A DNA stretch of 42,230 bases from Nemertoderma westbladi. Its lineage: Eukaryota > Xenacoelomorpha > Nemertodermatida > Nemertodermatidae. The notes beneath the pieces were generated by a model. That model did not search any database. It was not told the DNA's origin and saw only the letters and a program-made list of their open reading frames with translations. Position numbers and translations under genes: made by a program. The DNA is taken from the NCBI GenBank assembly GCA_032718475.1, contig JAUCBJ010006151.1:1-42230 (forward strand), written 5' to 3'. The number at the start of each line of letters is the position of its first letter. Positions within the stretch are counted from its first letter, which is position 1. Shown one piece after another: positions 12,019-22,563 of this stretch.

Positions 12019-13099
12019 TGTTGCCTCAACAATGAAACATTTAATACAAAGAAAATAAAACTAACTTTATACTCTAATATGTTAAATTTATTAAAGAGAA
12101 AAATATATTAAAAATTATTAAGTCTAACTTATTTAACGAATTAATAAATAAAACTTTAAATTAAAAGAAACTTCAGAGGGAAATACAATAATTATTTCTT
12201 GCTTTGTTTTTATAGATTTGACAAATAATATTTTTTGTAATTATATTTTTCACTCATGGAGTTGGAGTTATACATCAACAAATTTAAGTTGTTTATCAGT
12301 CTGCCGTTTCTTTCTGAGGAATTATTTACAAAATATTTGTAATTGTTACTAAATAAGGTTTGAAACGGCCTATTAGAATTAATTTAAGAATAAATACGAA
12401 GAAATAAATAACGATTATCTGTTTATGAATTTTGTCTGAGAATTACAAAGTAACAAACATAGAATCACTCGAGGCAGTATGCCAAGTGTTTCTAATATTA
12501 TGTGGATGTATTTTTATCTATATTGGTGACACTAACACACAACCTGGTTATAATCATTTGAGTGACAATCCCTTACACTAATGGGTTTCTTATGGGCTTC
12601 CCACTACTAGGAATATATTATGATCGACCAATCAGAATTCAGTAAAAAAAGGCCAATGAACTGATATGTTAAACTGGGCCAGCAGAATTTATAGCCAAAC
12701 ATCAATACAGTGTTGTTTGCATGAAGAGCGGGTTGACAGCTGTCCATTATTCTTAAGAAATTAATAATATTTACGTTCAGCTAATATATACTCCATAATA
12801 AAGTATTAAATGCCCATCAAAAATCATAAATCACTATTAAACGAATTAAACTATGATAGTTTCGTTAATTCTTTCGGAATTTGGAGGAAAAGACAGATGT
12901 CAGATGTGTCTCTAACCAAATCGCATTGCTTACAGTTTAATTTCGACTTACATACTTATAATCAAACAAACCGGACAATCCGGACAACATTTCGGGTAAA
13001 CGGAGCAGTAGTTAGTGTAAGGCTAACTGCCGCAGCCATCATATCAAATCATAACTCAACCAATAAATCATGGGGTAATAAACATATTATACTTTATAG
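12019..13099. other. PON upstream region, no gene seen
   Basis: AT-rich DNA upstream of the PON start. A short plus-strand frame at 12810-13127 is rich in N and H, has no recognisable motif and is not called as a gene. A PON promoter should lie here, but I cannot place a specific element. Confidence 0.5.
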
Positions 13100-13139
13100 C
13101 CCCAATCCCAATCAACACAAGTGTTGATGGGGATTGGGG
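13100..13139. repeat. Near-perfect 19-bp inverted repeat (hairpin)
   Basis: Arms 13100-13118 and 13121-13139 pair with one mismatch around a 2-nt AA centre (CCCCAATCCC against GGGGATTGGGG). Function unknown; it lies about 120 bp upstream of the coiled-coil coding candidate. Confidence 0.85.
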
Positions 13140-13221
13140 AGAAACACTTTCTATGTATTTGATTTTTTTTGAGATAATTGAGCGCGAATGAAAAAAAAAC
13201 ACGTTTACGAACTTTGATCCT

Positions 13222-13234
13222 TGACCTTTGACCC
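13222..13234 (-). promoter_or_regulatory. DR1-type nuclear-receptor half-site pair
   Basis: TGACCTTTGACCC holds two TGACCY half-sites spaced by 1 bp, the arrangement bound by HNF4/RXR-type receptors. A weaker third half-site (TGATCC) precedes it with the same spacing. It lies 27 bp upstream of the exon candidate at 13261. This is a motif match only. Confidence 0.3.
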
Positions 13235-13260
13235 TTAAAATTGTATTAAAAAAAACTCAG

Positions 13261-13810
13261 GGTATCACTTCTAATGGGCGGGAGATCTGTCCGCATGCCA
13301 AATTTCAGCCGATGAGGTCCACCCCTTATATGTTACAGATGAGAGGAATGAACGCAAGGAGAAGGAAAAGAGGATTAGTAACTCTTGGGGAAATGCTGCA
13401 AGATGCTAAAAGAGAGATGAAGGATCTTTCTCAGGAGTTCCAAAAAGAAAGAGACACACATTTAAGTACAATTCGCGAACTTGGATGCCAAATGGAATTT
13501 TACGAAAAAATGGTGTCTAAGATGCAGAGCGAGCTATTTTGTAAAAGATTCAACTTGCAACTATGCCCACACGAATATAGTAAAGGAAAGTTCAAAATAT
13601 GAAAAATCGAGTCAAGGTGGGGATGATGAGTGGCAGTTGCCGGAAGTTTGCTACAATAAATTAATGATGTTTAAATCCGCACCGCATTCCCACAACGTCG
13701 ATACCAAGGCATATTTTAAACCTCCTGCGGTTGATCGGCAAAGAGAATTGCTTAAGCAAAATGACAACTTACATCAAAAATCTCTCATCAAAGAAGATTA
13801 CAAGCGGTAA
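13261..13810 (+). CDS. Unrecognised coiled-coil protein, possible 40-nt intron
   Basis: The first frame is open up to 13602. It contains a basic RRRKRG stretch and a predicted coiled coil (from REMKDLSQEF through FYEKMVSKMQSEL). The next frame is then open to 13810 with protein-like sequence (DDEWQLPEVCYNKL, AYFKPPAVDRQREL). The frames can be joined by removing 13541-13580 (GTAAAAG...ATATAG, 40 nt), or by assuming a one-base frameshift. The exon may begin after an acceptor (ACTCAG) at 13260; otherwise the first in-frame ATG is at 13312. AATAAA at 13909 fits a gene end. I recognise no family. A 40-nt intron is below the usual animal minimum, so a frameshifted pseudogene is the main alternative. 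Confidence 0.45.
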
Positions 13811-13908
13811 ACCTCAAACGTATCCTGCAACCGGACTCCGTCTAAGTTGAATCCGATGCCGCTAAAATAGTCCCAATTTGGTGAAGAAGCTGAAACCCAA
13901 GTCAACGT

Positions 13909-13914
13909 AATAAA
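13909..13914 (+). terminator. Candidate polyadenylation signal
   Basis: AATAAA about 100 nt after the stop of the second reading segment of the coiled-coil candidate. It supports a gene end there but could be chance in AT-rich DNA. Confidence 0.35.
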
Positions 13915-15439
13915 TTATAATATTGAACTTGTGTTTTTTATAGTTTAATACGCAATCCTAATATTGCATATTACGTTAGTTGCACTTTGCAGCAATTATA
14001 ATAATAATATATGATAGTTTGAACTCCGCCAATTTTCCTATAAGTAGAAATGTGTACACGTCCTGGGCTGGCAGTCTCTGGGACTGCCAACATGATTATT
14101 TGTTTTTCTATTTTCCAAGGGGCGCGAATCCAACAAGTTGTAACCTTTGTGGTGCAGCTGTTGAGTTGCCTTTATGGTTTTGTCGGAATAACGTAGCACA
14201 TTATCCAGATCCCCACCACACACCCTTGTCTCACCCTCGCGAGGGATACCTTTTTATTATATTTTCACAAAAATGAAGAAAAGCTATTTCTATAAGGATG
14301 AATGAATACAATGCATACTTACATACTTACATACGTACAGGCTGGTTATTATGGACGGATCCATTGTTATCAATTGTTGTAATAATTTACGCGCCTATGC
14401 AGGGCAGCCTAAGAACGAAAAACGAAAACGAAATATTGGTCAAAGTACCGCATATATATATACAATATATGTATATGTTCCATATATGTGAGACGGGGGG
14501 GGGGGGGAAACTCGCCGCAAAACCCGCCTTGGCGAATTAATATCCCGCCTCAATGTTAAATTCTCAATTTAGGGAAAGGAGCAGGTTACAGTGGCACGTT
14601 ATTTTAACCAAAACAATAAACTAAACACAATAGAACAGGATACAGAATTATTTTTGAGAATTATCAGCTGTTATTTGCGTCGAATTTCCCCTGGAGAGGG
14701 ATGAATTTTTATTGCGTCCAGATCCTCCCCCCCCCCCTATCTGATATATGTATACAATATACACAAAAAATAGTATATTGTATGTTAAATAAAACTTTGT
14801 AAGAAATGTATCTTCTCCTACAATTCTGAACGAAATAAAGCGAAATTTTGCAAAGAGCATTGTAGATTTTGCAGAAAGCATGTCCAATATAAATGCTCCG
14901 ACAGAATGTGTCGACAGAATTTTGTTTGAGTGAATTCTACGATTATGATCGGTCATTCTGGAATTAATTTCATTGTTGCTAGGCAACCAACAGGTCCCAC
15001 GCAACCAAAACCTTGCATACACAACTAGGTCCGATAATGAACCTATCGTCAAAGTTTCCAATTCCATCAACATTAAGTGCAAGAAGTTGTGTGTACAATA
15101 CAAACAAACAAACAAACACGCGTGAGAAATAAGGACATCCAATTATTGGATCCATCCAACATCCAATTCTTGGATCCGTCCAATATCATCCTGAGACTTC
15201 ACTCAATTACTAACTATTCTTATTGATTATTTGCTGTAACTCGCTCACATTACTCATCAGTGCAGAGCAGTCGAGCTGGCGTTTACTTTTATTACAATCA
15301 TAATTAAAATGAGATGATGTTACGTGATAACAAATGTATACAGAACTACTTGTGTTGAACCAATACCGCAGTTAGAGTACACAATTGTACCATGTCTAAA
15401 TTAAATATTCAACTTATAGGACTGCTACCAAACAAACTC
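13915..15439. other. Gene-poor stretch with repeat fragments
   Basis: AT-rich DNA containing the MITE-like segment at 14448-14765. A minus-strand frame of 164 codons (14648-15142) has no recognisable domain, crosses a poly-C tract and is not called as a gene. A TTGGAT repeat near 15140-15175 is a minor local duplication. Confidence 0.5.
14448..14765. repeat. MITE-like segment with inverted TATA/poly-G ends
   Basis: The left end has ATACAATATATGTATAT followed by a poly-G tract (near 14496-14509). The right end has a poly-C tract followed by ATATATGTATACAATATA, an imperfect inverted copy. The interior 14574-14620 (GGAGCAGGTTACAG, CCAAAACAATAAAC) recurs at 28282-28330 inside another hairpin element. 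I infer a small non-autonomous element; its ends are not defined. Confidence 0.45.
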
Positions 15440-15692
15440 ACTCAGTTATATTCTCGGTGTAATGATATTTATTATTTCTGTATATGAAATATACACCTGT
15501 AATAGTCTGTCATATTTCAATGGCTTGCCAAATGAATGGCGACCACTACCTGAGATTTCGGCGTTCGAAAGTTGCACGGTGGTTTTGCACCTTTTCTGCC
15601 CGTGGGCGAGGCCTTTCCATTTAATAAATACACCATATTGATATTCTGGAATACTCTGTTTATATAAATTAATAGCAACGTAATACGTCATT
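15440..15692. repeat. Foldback-family repeat, left part, split by a LINE
   Basis: It shares GGCGTTCGAAAGTT, TGGTTTTGCACC and AATAAATACACCATATT with the arm at 26240-26360. The element continues after the LINE at 18652, so the LINE inserted into it. Confidence 0.75.
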
Positions 15693-15709
15693 ATAATTAC
15701 CTAGGTATT
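15693..15709 (+). repeat. 17-bp target-site duplication, left copy
   Basis: ATAATTACCTAGGTATT is identical to 18635-18651 and flanks the LINE at 15710-18634. It shows a completed target-primed insertion. Confidence 0.93.
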
Positions 15710-15802
15710 ACCAAATGACAAACGACGAACGGGAGAAGTTCGGTTTAAAACGCCGGACTCCTTCAAATCGGGCCGTTGCAAGAACAATCTGCTTGACATA
15801 GT

Positions 15803-16957
15803 ATCGACATCGCCCTATGGAACGTCGAAGGAATACACTATATTATATGCAATAACCTTCCAGATAGTGAAATATATCATAACTCCGACGTACTCCTACT
15901 GACAGAGACTATGCACACCAGTTCAACTTTCAACTCCTCCGCTTACTACTCCTTCATCCAACCAGCCATAAAACCCACCCGAGGGCGCCCTATGGGGGGC
16001 CTAATGATACTTTGTAAACCTGAGATTAACCCAAAGGAAATCGCTAGAACCGAGGATTACATTGTTGTTGGTTCTGATGCTGCCAACTACATTGTGCTAT
16101 ACTTTAAACCCGACACTCCCATCGCTGACATACTCCTCACAATATGTGACTCACTAACTCCCATAAACCCCAACCTAACTACTATTGTAGGAGGAGACTT
16201 CAACGCAAGGTTAGACTTCGGCAACCGAGGGCGCGATCTGACAAATCACCTACAATCCCTAGGATTTATGTGCGTAAACTCTGCCACCACCCCAACGTAT
16301 ATTTCCCCCCAAGGGTCCAGTGTTATAGATCTGCTATACGTCAAATTTATTAACAACGCACCACCTCAGATCCCTACGCCTACGGTGTTTAGCCACCCGA
16401 TTCGCAAACATCAACGTATATCTTTGCGCATAGACCTCCCATCCCCAGTGGGTACGCAGGGCCAGGGACCTACAAACCCGACGCGTCTCAGCAGGAAACT
16501 TAACCTTCATAAACTCCAGAGCCTCGTAAATCCAGCCGTACTAAAGGAAAAACTCGAAACCGATGTAGACTGCGCTACTACGTTCATAACTGATATTATT
16601 GCGCAATCTACGAAGTCGAATATTTGTCGGAGGAAATCCGGCAAACCCTGGTTCGACTCAGACTGTGTCAATCTAAAACATACTGTAATGGATGCGATGT
16701 CCCGAATCGACTCCTCGGAAACTGCCAAAGACCACTACTGGTTGCTGAGGAAGCAATGCAAACAACTCATGAAGATCAAGCGGCAAAACTATGAAGAAGA
16801 ACTCATTCTTAGCCGTCTCAATGACGCCGAACTTAAACCTTGGCGATTGTTCGACGGACATACATCCAATATAGCCCCCATTGATGCGGTCCGCCTCGAA
16901 ACCCATTTCCAATCCGGAAAGCTTGCGGCCCGGATAAATTGTACAATGAACACCTGA
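15803..16957 (+). pseudogene. LINE endonuclease (EEP/APE fold), broken
   Basis: The EEP nuclease segment starts at IALWNVEG upstream of the first in-frame ATG (15911). It contains LLLTET, IVGGDFNARLD and a C-terminal HQRISLRI where a SDH-type motif is expected, so the catalytic histidine motif looks changed. A linker follows up to about 16915. The frame then runs a few codons into out-of-frame RT sequence and stops at 16957. The lost piece is the end of the linker and the N-terminal part of the RT region. Confidence 0.88.
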
Positions 16958-18456
16958 GACAGTGCCTACCAACTCTACTCTGCTATATCACAGTGCTGTT
17001 CAATCTTATTCTCAATATCGGCAGACTGCCAACCACATGGAAACAAAGCATAATAAAGATTCTTTACAAGGGAAGGGGAATGATTACCAACCCAGACAAC
17101 TACCGAGGAATAGCCTTGTTTTGTGTCTTACTAAAAGTTATGACTTCAATCATTAACAAACGTATCCGTTCAGCGATATCACATCAAATCCCCAACGAAC
17201 AATTTGGATTCGTTGCAGGTAAATCAACAACCCAAGCGATAAACAACCTCCTGAATGATATATCATCTGTTATAAACTCGAACACCAGCAACCGTATTGT
17301 CTATGCCGCATTTATAGATTTTCGCAAGGCGTTCGACATGGTTAGCCGTGCAAAATTATTATTCAAGTTATATAAGATGGGTATCAAAGGGAGAATATAT
17401 AATATAATTAAGGACCTACTAGATAATTATTTAACCATATTCGACGGCCTTAGATTCTCCAACTTAATCCACCAACTCCGTGGAATTCTACAGGGAGATT
17501 GTTTGTCACCGGTGACATTTATCATCTTCATCGCGGACTTGGCCCTTGCTCTGCGTTCTGCATCGGCATGCCTGATGTTCCTCTTCTTTGCAGACGATCT
17601 GGTGTTTTACTCCACCAATCGGGATGACGTCCAACTAGGTTTAGATGCCCTCCATAGGTGGTCCATTGAAAACGGAATGGATGTCAATTTGACCAAAACC
17701 AAGATTATGAAATTCAGGAAAGCAGGTCGGCTATCAGCATTAGATAGGTTCCAATACAATGGTAAACTTGTTGAAATATCAAAGCAATACGAATATTTGG
17801 GCGTTATCTTACAACCATCACTCTGTTTTTCCAATCATATAAAAGAAAAGAAAGAAACATCATATAAGATTATAGGCTCGATACATAATTTGCAACGGCT
17901 CTCAATAAAAACTGGTATTATGGTATTTAACATGAAAATCGCTCCGTCCGTAACCTACGCTCTAGCCGCATTCGGTAAATTTCTAAGAGTTACTCATCTC
18001 AAGGAACTCGACAAAATCAAAGCAACACATATGAAACGTTTACTCGGATTACACTCTTCTGCTTCATCCACCTTGGCCCTCAAAATGGTTGGTGACGGTG
18101 AGCAAACTTTCGTGGAATCGATTCTCCGTAAAACTCCAACCGTATTCGATCCCATAGTCATCGCCCAATACCGCGAACACCGGGCAGAACGGGAAGAAAA
18201 CTTCCGTAGCGAAGGCTATCTGGAAGGACCGGCCTTCACAGGGTCCACCTGGAAACTTCCAGGACAACGGAACCGCCACGTGGTTACGCGTACCACATCG
18301 CATGGTTTTCACCACGTGATCTGTCTTAATACGCAGCGTTTCCATCCCCTCGCAATAGGCTGTCGCTGCAAATATTGTAGTGGCCCGTGCGACCACCGCT
18401 ACCATGCACTTAACTGTACACACTGCCCAACTTTGGCCGAGCTGGCAGCAATGTGA
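16922..18456 (+). pseudogene. LINE reverse transcriptase and C-terminal Cys/His cluster
   Basis: The reading frame picks up at KACGPD just before 16939. It contains YRGIAL, FGFVAGKSTTQA, FIDFRKAFD, LQGDCLSP, the catalytic FADDLVFYS (near 17588-17614) and KTKIMKF. It ends with a C-x-C-x2-C...C-x-H...C cluster near 18362-18428. The domain is intact from about RT motif 1 to the end, but its junction with the endonuclease is deleted. It would supply no complete protein here. Confidence 0.92.
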
Positions 18457-18466
18457 CAACCACCAC

Positions 18467-18504
18467 TCCCCCCCCCCCCACCCCCCCCCCCCCACCCCAC
18501 CCCA
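18467..18504 (+). repeat. C-rich low-complexity tract in the LINE 3' UTR
   Basis: Poly-C broken by single A residues, directly after the LINE stop codon. Such tracts are prone to sequencing-length error. Confidence 0.85.
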
Positions 18505-18634
18505 CATAACTTATATTAAGCCAATATATATATTTTAAACCTCCTCTTTTATTGTGTTCTGATTTTGTTGAATGTTTATAATTAATTAATTATTCGTTTC
18601 CCTTTGCCCCGAGTGGGGCGCATATTATATATAT

Positions 18635-18651
18635 ATAATTACCTAGGTATT
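18635..18651 (+). repeat. 17-bp target-site duplication, right copy
   Basis: Identical to 15693-15709; see the left copy. Confidence 0.93.
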
Positions 18652-18744
18652 GCCTTGTTACAGTTATTATAGTATGTTAGCCTTGCGCAGGTACAAAACC
18701 ATCATTCTAAATGAATTGTTGTGGGGTGAGTGACGGTTAATTAA
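18652..18744. repeat. Foldback-family repeat, right part after LINE insertion
   Basis: It contains TTGCGCAGGTACAAAACCATCATT, similar in its parts to the foldback arms near 25810 and 27150. It is the continuation of the repeat interrupted at 15693, and it is bounded at about 18745 by the 3' end of the next LINE. Confidence 0.6.
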
Positions 18745-18755
18745 ATATACTACTA

Positions 18756-20084
18756 CTAGGTCGAGCGAACTCGGACAGTGGAAATGAGATCCTTCCAGGC
18801 TTCCCGATTCTCCATAGTAGTCGCAATTTCGCTTCTCCCAAGTTCAGTATCCCTTTCAAGTTGATCTATATATGTTATGGCAGGTCGTCCACGACTACGC
18901 TTTCCATGAGTTAGTTGCCAGAGAAGTAGATCTGGTATGACCTCGTCTTTACTTCGCCAGCAGTGCCCACTGAATCTTAATCTGCGTTCATGGAGGGTGG
19001 TTGATACAGGTGGTATTGTACCATAAAGCTCGGCGTTTGTCATGTGTTGTCTCCAGCTGATGTTTAGGGCTGCCCTTAGTAGTCTTGTGTAGCAACCATC
19101 AATTCGTTGTTCAAGTGATTTAGTCAGTGTCCAGGTCTCACCCCCGTAAAAAAATACAATTTCCACTGTGGCTCGAAAGAACTTAGTCTTCAGGTGCCTG
19201 GAGAGATCTGATTTCCAGATGGTATCCATTTTTGATAGAGCTACCCAAGCCTTTGCTTTCCTAACTTCTATGTCCTTTTTGCTACTCTCTATCCATGATC
19301 CAAGGTACTGGAAGTCATCGACCTTCCTTACTTGATTATTATAAATGGTTGTCAAGTTTCCATCAACATTAAAGGTCATGAATTCGGTCTTGGTAGCATT
19401 TATATGCAATCCAACCTCCTTAGCAGCCCTCTCCACTTTATTTAGTAGAAGCTGTGCATCTGCTAGCGTATTAGAGAGCAGGGCGATGTCATCCGCAAAG
19501 TCGGTGTCTGTGACTGTAGTTGCCGGATATCTACTACTTCTGCGTTCTTGAAGTGTGAATCCCAGATCTTCACCCTTTGTGGCCGTCCTCATTGCGTAAT
19601 CCAGCACAATTACAAATACTAATGGTGCTAATGTGTCACCTTGCAGTACGCCAGCCAGGATTGAGAAAAACTCAGTTTCACCATCTGGTGAGAGTACCTG
19701 CGCTTCTGTGTCACAATATAACAATCCAATGCCAGCAACAATTACTTCTGGTATTCCATAAGCTCTTAGGATTTCAAGCATTTTACCTCTATGGATGGAG
19801 TCGAATGCCTTCTTGAAGTCCACAAAAGTCATGACTGCGGGGAGATTCTTTGACTTAATTCCTTCAATCAATCTCCGTAGTGCAAGTATCTGAGCTATTG
19901 TTGATCTACTTGGTCGAAATCCGTTTTGGCTCTTACGCAGTAGTTTCTCTATGTGAGGCCTAATCCTATATAGAATCATTTTATTGTATATTTTGGCAGC
20001 TACCACAAGCAGACAGATCCCACGATAGTTTGTTGGTATGCCGAGGTCTCCTTTCTTGGGGAGAGGCTTTAGTTGACCTTTAGT
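18756..20084 (-). pseudogene. RTE-like reverse transcriptase segment
   Basis: The frame follows the TAG at 20085-20087 with KPLPKKGD and TNYRGI. It includes KSQNGFRPSRST, FVDFKKAFDSIHR, GVLQGDTLAPLVF, the catalytic FADDIALLS and NATKTEFMTF. The end has LRFSGHCWRS, LLLWQ, GRPAITYIDQL and a basic tail. The stop just upstream falls in the same frame, so it is a single nonsense change within one ORF. Confidence 0.93.
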
Positions 20085-21101
20085 CTAAATTGGTGGTGGC
20101 TTTTCCCCTTTTAACATCCGGTTGCAAACATTCAATAATGGTCTGTTCAGCACTCCGGTTTTCCATACCTCCGCTGGGATTTCATCTAATCCACTCGTTT
20201 TATTATTGGATATGCTTTTAATGCTTCTTTGGAGTTCGGCAGGTGTGAAGTCCCCTGTTTCTATAGGTAGTGTCTTGTCATATATTTTCCTTGTAGGGCT
20301 GACCTCGATGTTTGGTGGCTGCCCAAGCAAGTTGCTGAAGTGATTTTTCCACTTCCCAACACGTTCTTCAGGACTATCAGCTTTGAGGCACCCCTTTGCA
20401 CAACTTTTCCGACCAGATACCTCATTTACAGTTTGCCAGGTAAGTCTTGATTGTTGCTGTATGTGAGCAGTTGTAATTGCTTCAGTTTTATCCTGTATGT
20501 ACTTTTCCTGGCTGATGTTGTAGGCCAATTTAAGATCGTCCTTAGCTTTCTCAACCTTGTTAATGTTTTCGGTTGTTGGTTGTTCGGTTTTAACTTTGTA
20601 GGCTATCTTAAGATCTTCTCTCTTACAAGTAACCTCAGAGTTTTGCCATGGCACATACTGTTTTCGTTTAGGTTTCTGGGGGATATGCCTCTTAGCTGAT
20701 TCCTTGTGGGCTGTTATTATATTCTGGTATATTGAATCGGTGGATTGGTCTTCATCCATTGACTGAAGTGCTTCAAAGCGGTTTTGAACTTCTTCTGTAT
20801 AAGCATCCTTTACAGCATTGTCAGTTCTGAGTTTCTCCCAGTCATAGTTGATTTGCTTGCTTGTCCTGGGTTTGCTGGCTCTCAAACTGAGTCTAATCTC
20901 TGCAGTCACAATTCTGTGGTCCGAACCAATTACGTTGAACGAGCTGTATGCCTCGCAGTTGATCATGCTATTTCTCCACTTTTTGTTTATAAGGATGTAA
21001 TCCAGTTGTGCTTTGGTTCCATTAGGGTATTGAAAGGTCCTTACCTTCCCCTTACTCTTTTCGAATGTGTTGTTTGTTGGTATCAATTCACATTCTTCCA
21101 T
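20085..21101 (-). pseudogene. LINE endonuclease C-terminal half and linker
   Basis: It continues the endonuclease in a frame shifted by one base from 21107-21769. It contains LDYILIN and the catalytic SDHRIVTAEIR, then a long charged linker to the start of the RT region (SGLDEIPAEVWK). It ends in a premature TAG at 20085-20087. Confidence 0.92.
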
Positions 21102-21106
21102 TAGGT

Positions 21107-21769
21107 CTAAAAGTAAGTACCCATTTCTGTTAGAACTGGTGTTATACTGTAGGTGTAACCCTTGATGTCTTCTGGGCCAATTTGCGCATTCAGGTCACCA
21201 GCAATGACTTTAACATTGTGTTTCGGGATGTCCTTAATCAGTCCAGTCAGTTCTTCATAAAACTTGACTGCTTGTTCTGGCTCTGATGCATTGGTTGGAC
21301 TGTAGCAACATATAACTGTTGTCTTGGGATTCCCATCAAATGTTGCGATCATAACCCTGGAATTTATAGATTCGATGTTGTTTAGGGTCTTAAGTGTAAA
21401 TGGGCTTAGCAGAATTCCTACTCCACCAATTGATGCATTGGCCGAGTTTCTTACTGCTGAGCTTGTTACTAACGTCCATCCATTTCCAATGTCATTGTAC
21501 TTCATGGCAGTGTATTCATGACAAATCCGATGTTCTTGGATGCAGATGATGTCGATGTTATATTCCATTGCCAGAGCGACCATATCGCCCTGTTTGCTCT
21601 GTGCTTTCAGCGTGCGTGCGTTCATTGTAGCAATCTTTAGTGTCTTTTTACATTTCAACAGGTTGGTTCTTCTTTCTTCTCTGTCTTCTGTTCCAGTAGC
21701 CAATTTATCGACCCCAGCCTGGTGTACCACACCGAGCCGGTATTTCTCCTGGAGGGTTCTCATACTCAT
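21107..21769 (-). pseudogene. LINE endonuclease N-terminal half
   Basis: The EEP/APE nuclease begins at KIATMNARTL after about 45 leader residues. It has IICIQEHR (catalytic Glu), GVGILLSP, VICCYSPTN and VIAGDLNAQIG. It runs out of frame at about 21150 and stops at 21107; the other half continues in the next frame. Confidence 0.92.
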
Positions 21770-21834
21770 ATCTTTCAGTTGCGGGAGAAAACCGCTTGTG
21801 GTCGCAACTCCTACAAGCGTCTTCGCAGTAGGTC

Positions 21835-21901
21835 GCCGTTGGTTGATTACCTTCCGCCGACCTTGTCAGCATGTCTAGCCGTTGGTTGATTACCTTCCGC
21901 C
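21835..21901. repeat. Tandem 24-bp direct repeat, period 43 bp
   Basis: GCCGTTGGTTGATTACC and its continuation occur at 21835-21858 and 21878-21901. They lie in the 5' non-coding part of the RTE-like LINE. Confidence 0.9.
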
Positions 21902-22104
21902 TATCCATGGCCTACAGCCCTGCTGCCGACTGTAGGGGTCCATTTGTTACACCCTGAACCAAGTGTGCCTCCTGGGTTAGGTTACCTAACACTGGTAGAG
22001 GAGCATCCAGTATAGACAGGGCGGGGCTTGTATCATCTCTAAAGCAGATGCATATCAAGCCTTTGCCTTCAATGGTGCCCTAGGCGCTATAGCCCTCAAT
22101 GACT

Positions 22105-22151
22105 TATTTAGTTGACGGGGCTGAACCAACCCACTCTTGATCAACTAAATA
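22105..22151. repeat. 11-bp inverted repeat (hairpin)
   Basis: TATTTAGTTGA (22105-22115) and TCAACTAAATA (22141-22151) pair perfectly around a 25-nt loop. It lies in the LINE 5' region just before the LTR element. Role unknown. Confidence 0.8.
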
Positions 22152-22246
22152 ATGAATAGGCTATGCTTATCGGGCCTGCCCTACTGGGCTGACAGCTACA
22201 GGTAGTACCACATTACTGCCATAGTGGTAGCAGGATCTGGGTACCT

Positions 22247-22251
22247 GACCT
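22247..22251. repeat. 5-bp target-site duplication of the LTR element, left
   Basis: GACCT directly precedes the TG end of the left LTR and is repeated directly after the right LTR at 25716-25720. Five bp is usual for Ty3/gypsy integration. GACCT is also repeated locally on the right, which slightly weakens the call. Confidence 0.8.
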
Positions 22252-22381
22252 TGACGTATATGAGTAGGGGGGGTTTGGTGAACTTAGTATGACGTATATT
22301 AATGGTGTTGATATAAGTAAGGAAATAGAACAAACCAAGCATTAGGCCTAGGTGTACTGTAAATAGCAGACGTACTACACA
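22252..22381 (-). repeat. 3' LTR (130 bp)
   Basis: Direct repeat of 25587-25715. On the minus strand it begins TGTGTAGTAC and ends ATACGTCA. Differences from the other copy include one G in a G-run and single substitutions near 22292 and 22371. Confidence 0.9.
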
Positions 22382-22383
22382 TA

Positions 22384-22393
22384 CTTCTTTCCT
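22384..22393 (-). promoter_or_regulatory. Polypurine tract
   Basis: AGGAAAGAAG on the minus strand, 2 nt upstream of the 3' LTR, the expected site of plus-strand DNA priming. Called from position and composition. Confidence 0.7.
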
Positions 22394-22563
22394 GCATTGT
22401 TTTTGGTTGCCTAGCAACGATACACTATGTTGCTGAGTTACAGTGCTAGGATACCAATACAGCTAAACTTGATTGCTTTTACAGCACTAGAGCAAGAATA
22501 TAGTATTTATATTGTAGATATAATTCAATGGGTCTCCCTGTCTCCCGATTGTGTATTTCACAA

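Larger units (their letters stand above)
15710..18634 (+). mobile_element. APE-type LINE retrotransposon, defective
   Basis: A 2.9-kb non-LTR element bounded by a perfect 17-bp target-site duplication. In order it has an endonuclease segment, a reverse transcriptase with FADD, and a C-terminal Cys/His cluster. A C-rich 3' UTR (18467-18504) and a TATATA tail follow. No ORF1/gag is present and the endonuclease opens without a clear start, so it is 5' truncated or damaged. An internal deletion with frame change near 16910-16925 separates the two halves. A fragment of the same family lies at 39640-39862. The clade (I/R1/CR1-like) is not resolved. Confidence 0.95.
18745..22200 (-). mobile_element. 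RTE-like LINE retrotransposon, near full length, decayed
   Basis: On the minus strand the element reads an N-terminal extension, APE endonuclease (21769 downward), linker, reverse transcriptase and a C-terminal LRFSGHCW...GRPAITY module. Its stop at 18756 is followed at once by a (TAG)n tail, so the 3' UTR is almost absent, as in RTE-type elements. Two lesions are visible: a one-base frameshift near 21131-21160 and an in-frame TAG at 20085-20087. The 5' part (about 21770-22200) is non-coding, with a 24-bp direct repeat and a hairpin. Its 5' boundary is uncertain, and I found no target-site duplication. Confidence 0.88.

Noticed and set aside
12810-13127. 105-codon frame upstream of the coiled-coil candidate
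   Set aside because: AT-driven composition, no motif, no splice or gene context that supports it.
14648-15142. 164-codon minus-strand frame
   Set aside because: No recognisable domain. It crosses a poly-C tract and MITE-like repeat sequence and is not supported by neighbours.
18064-18507. 147-codon minus-strand frame over the LINE end
   Set aside because: It starts in the C-rich tract and is antisense to the RT C-terminal coding sequence.
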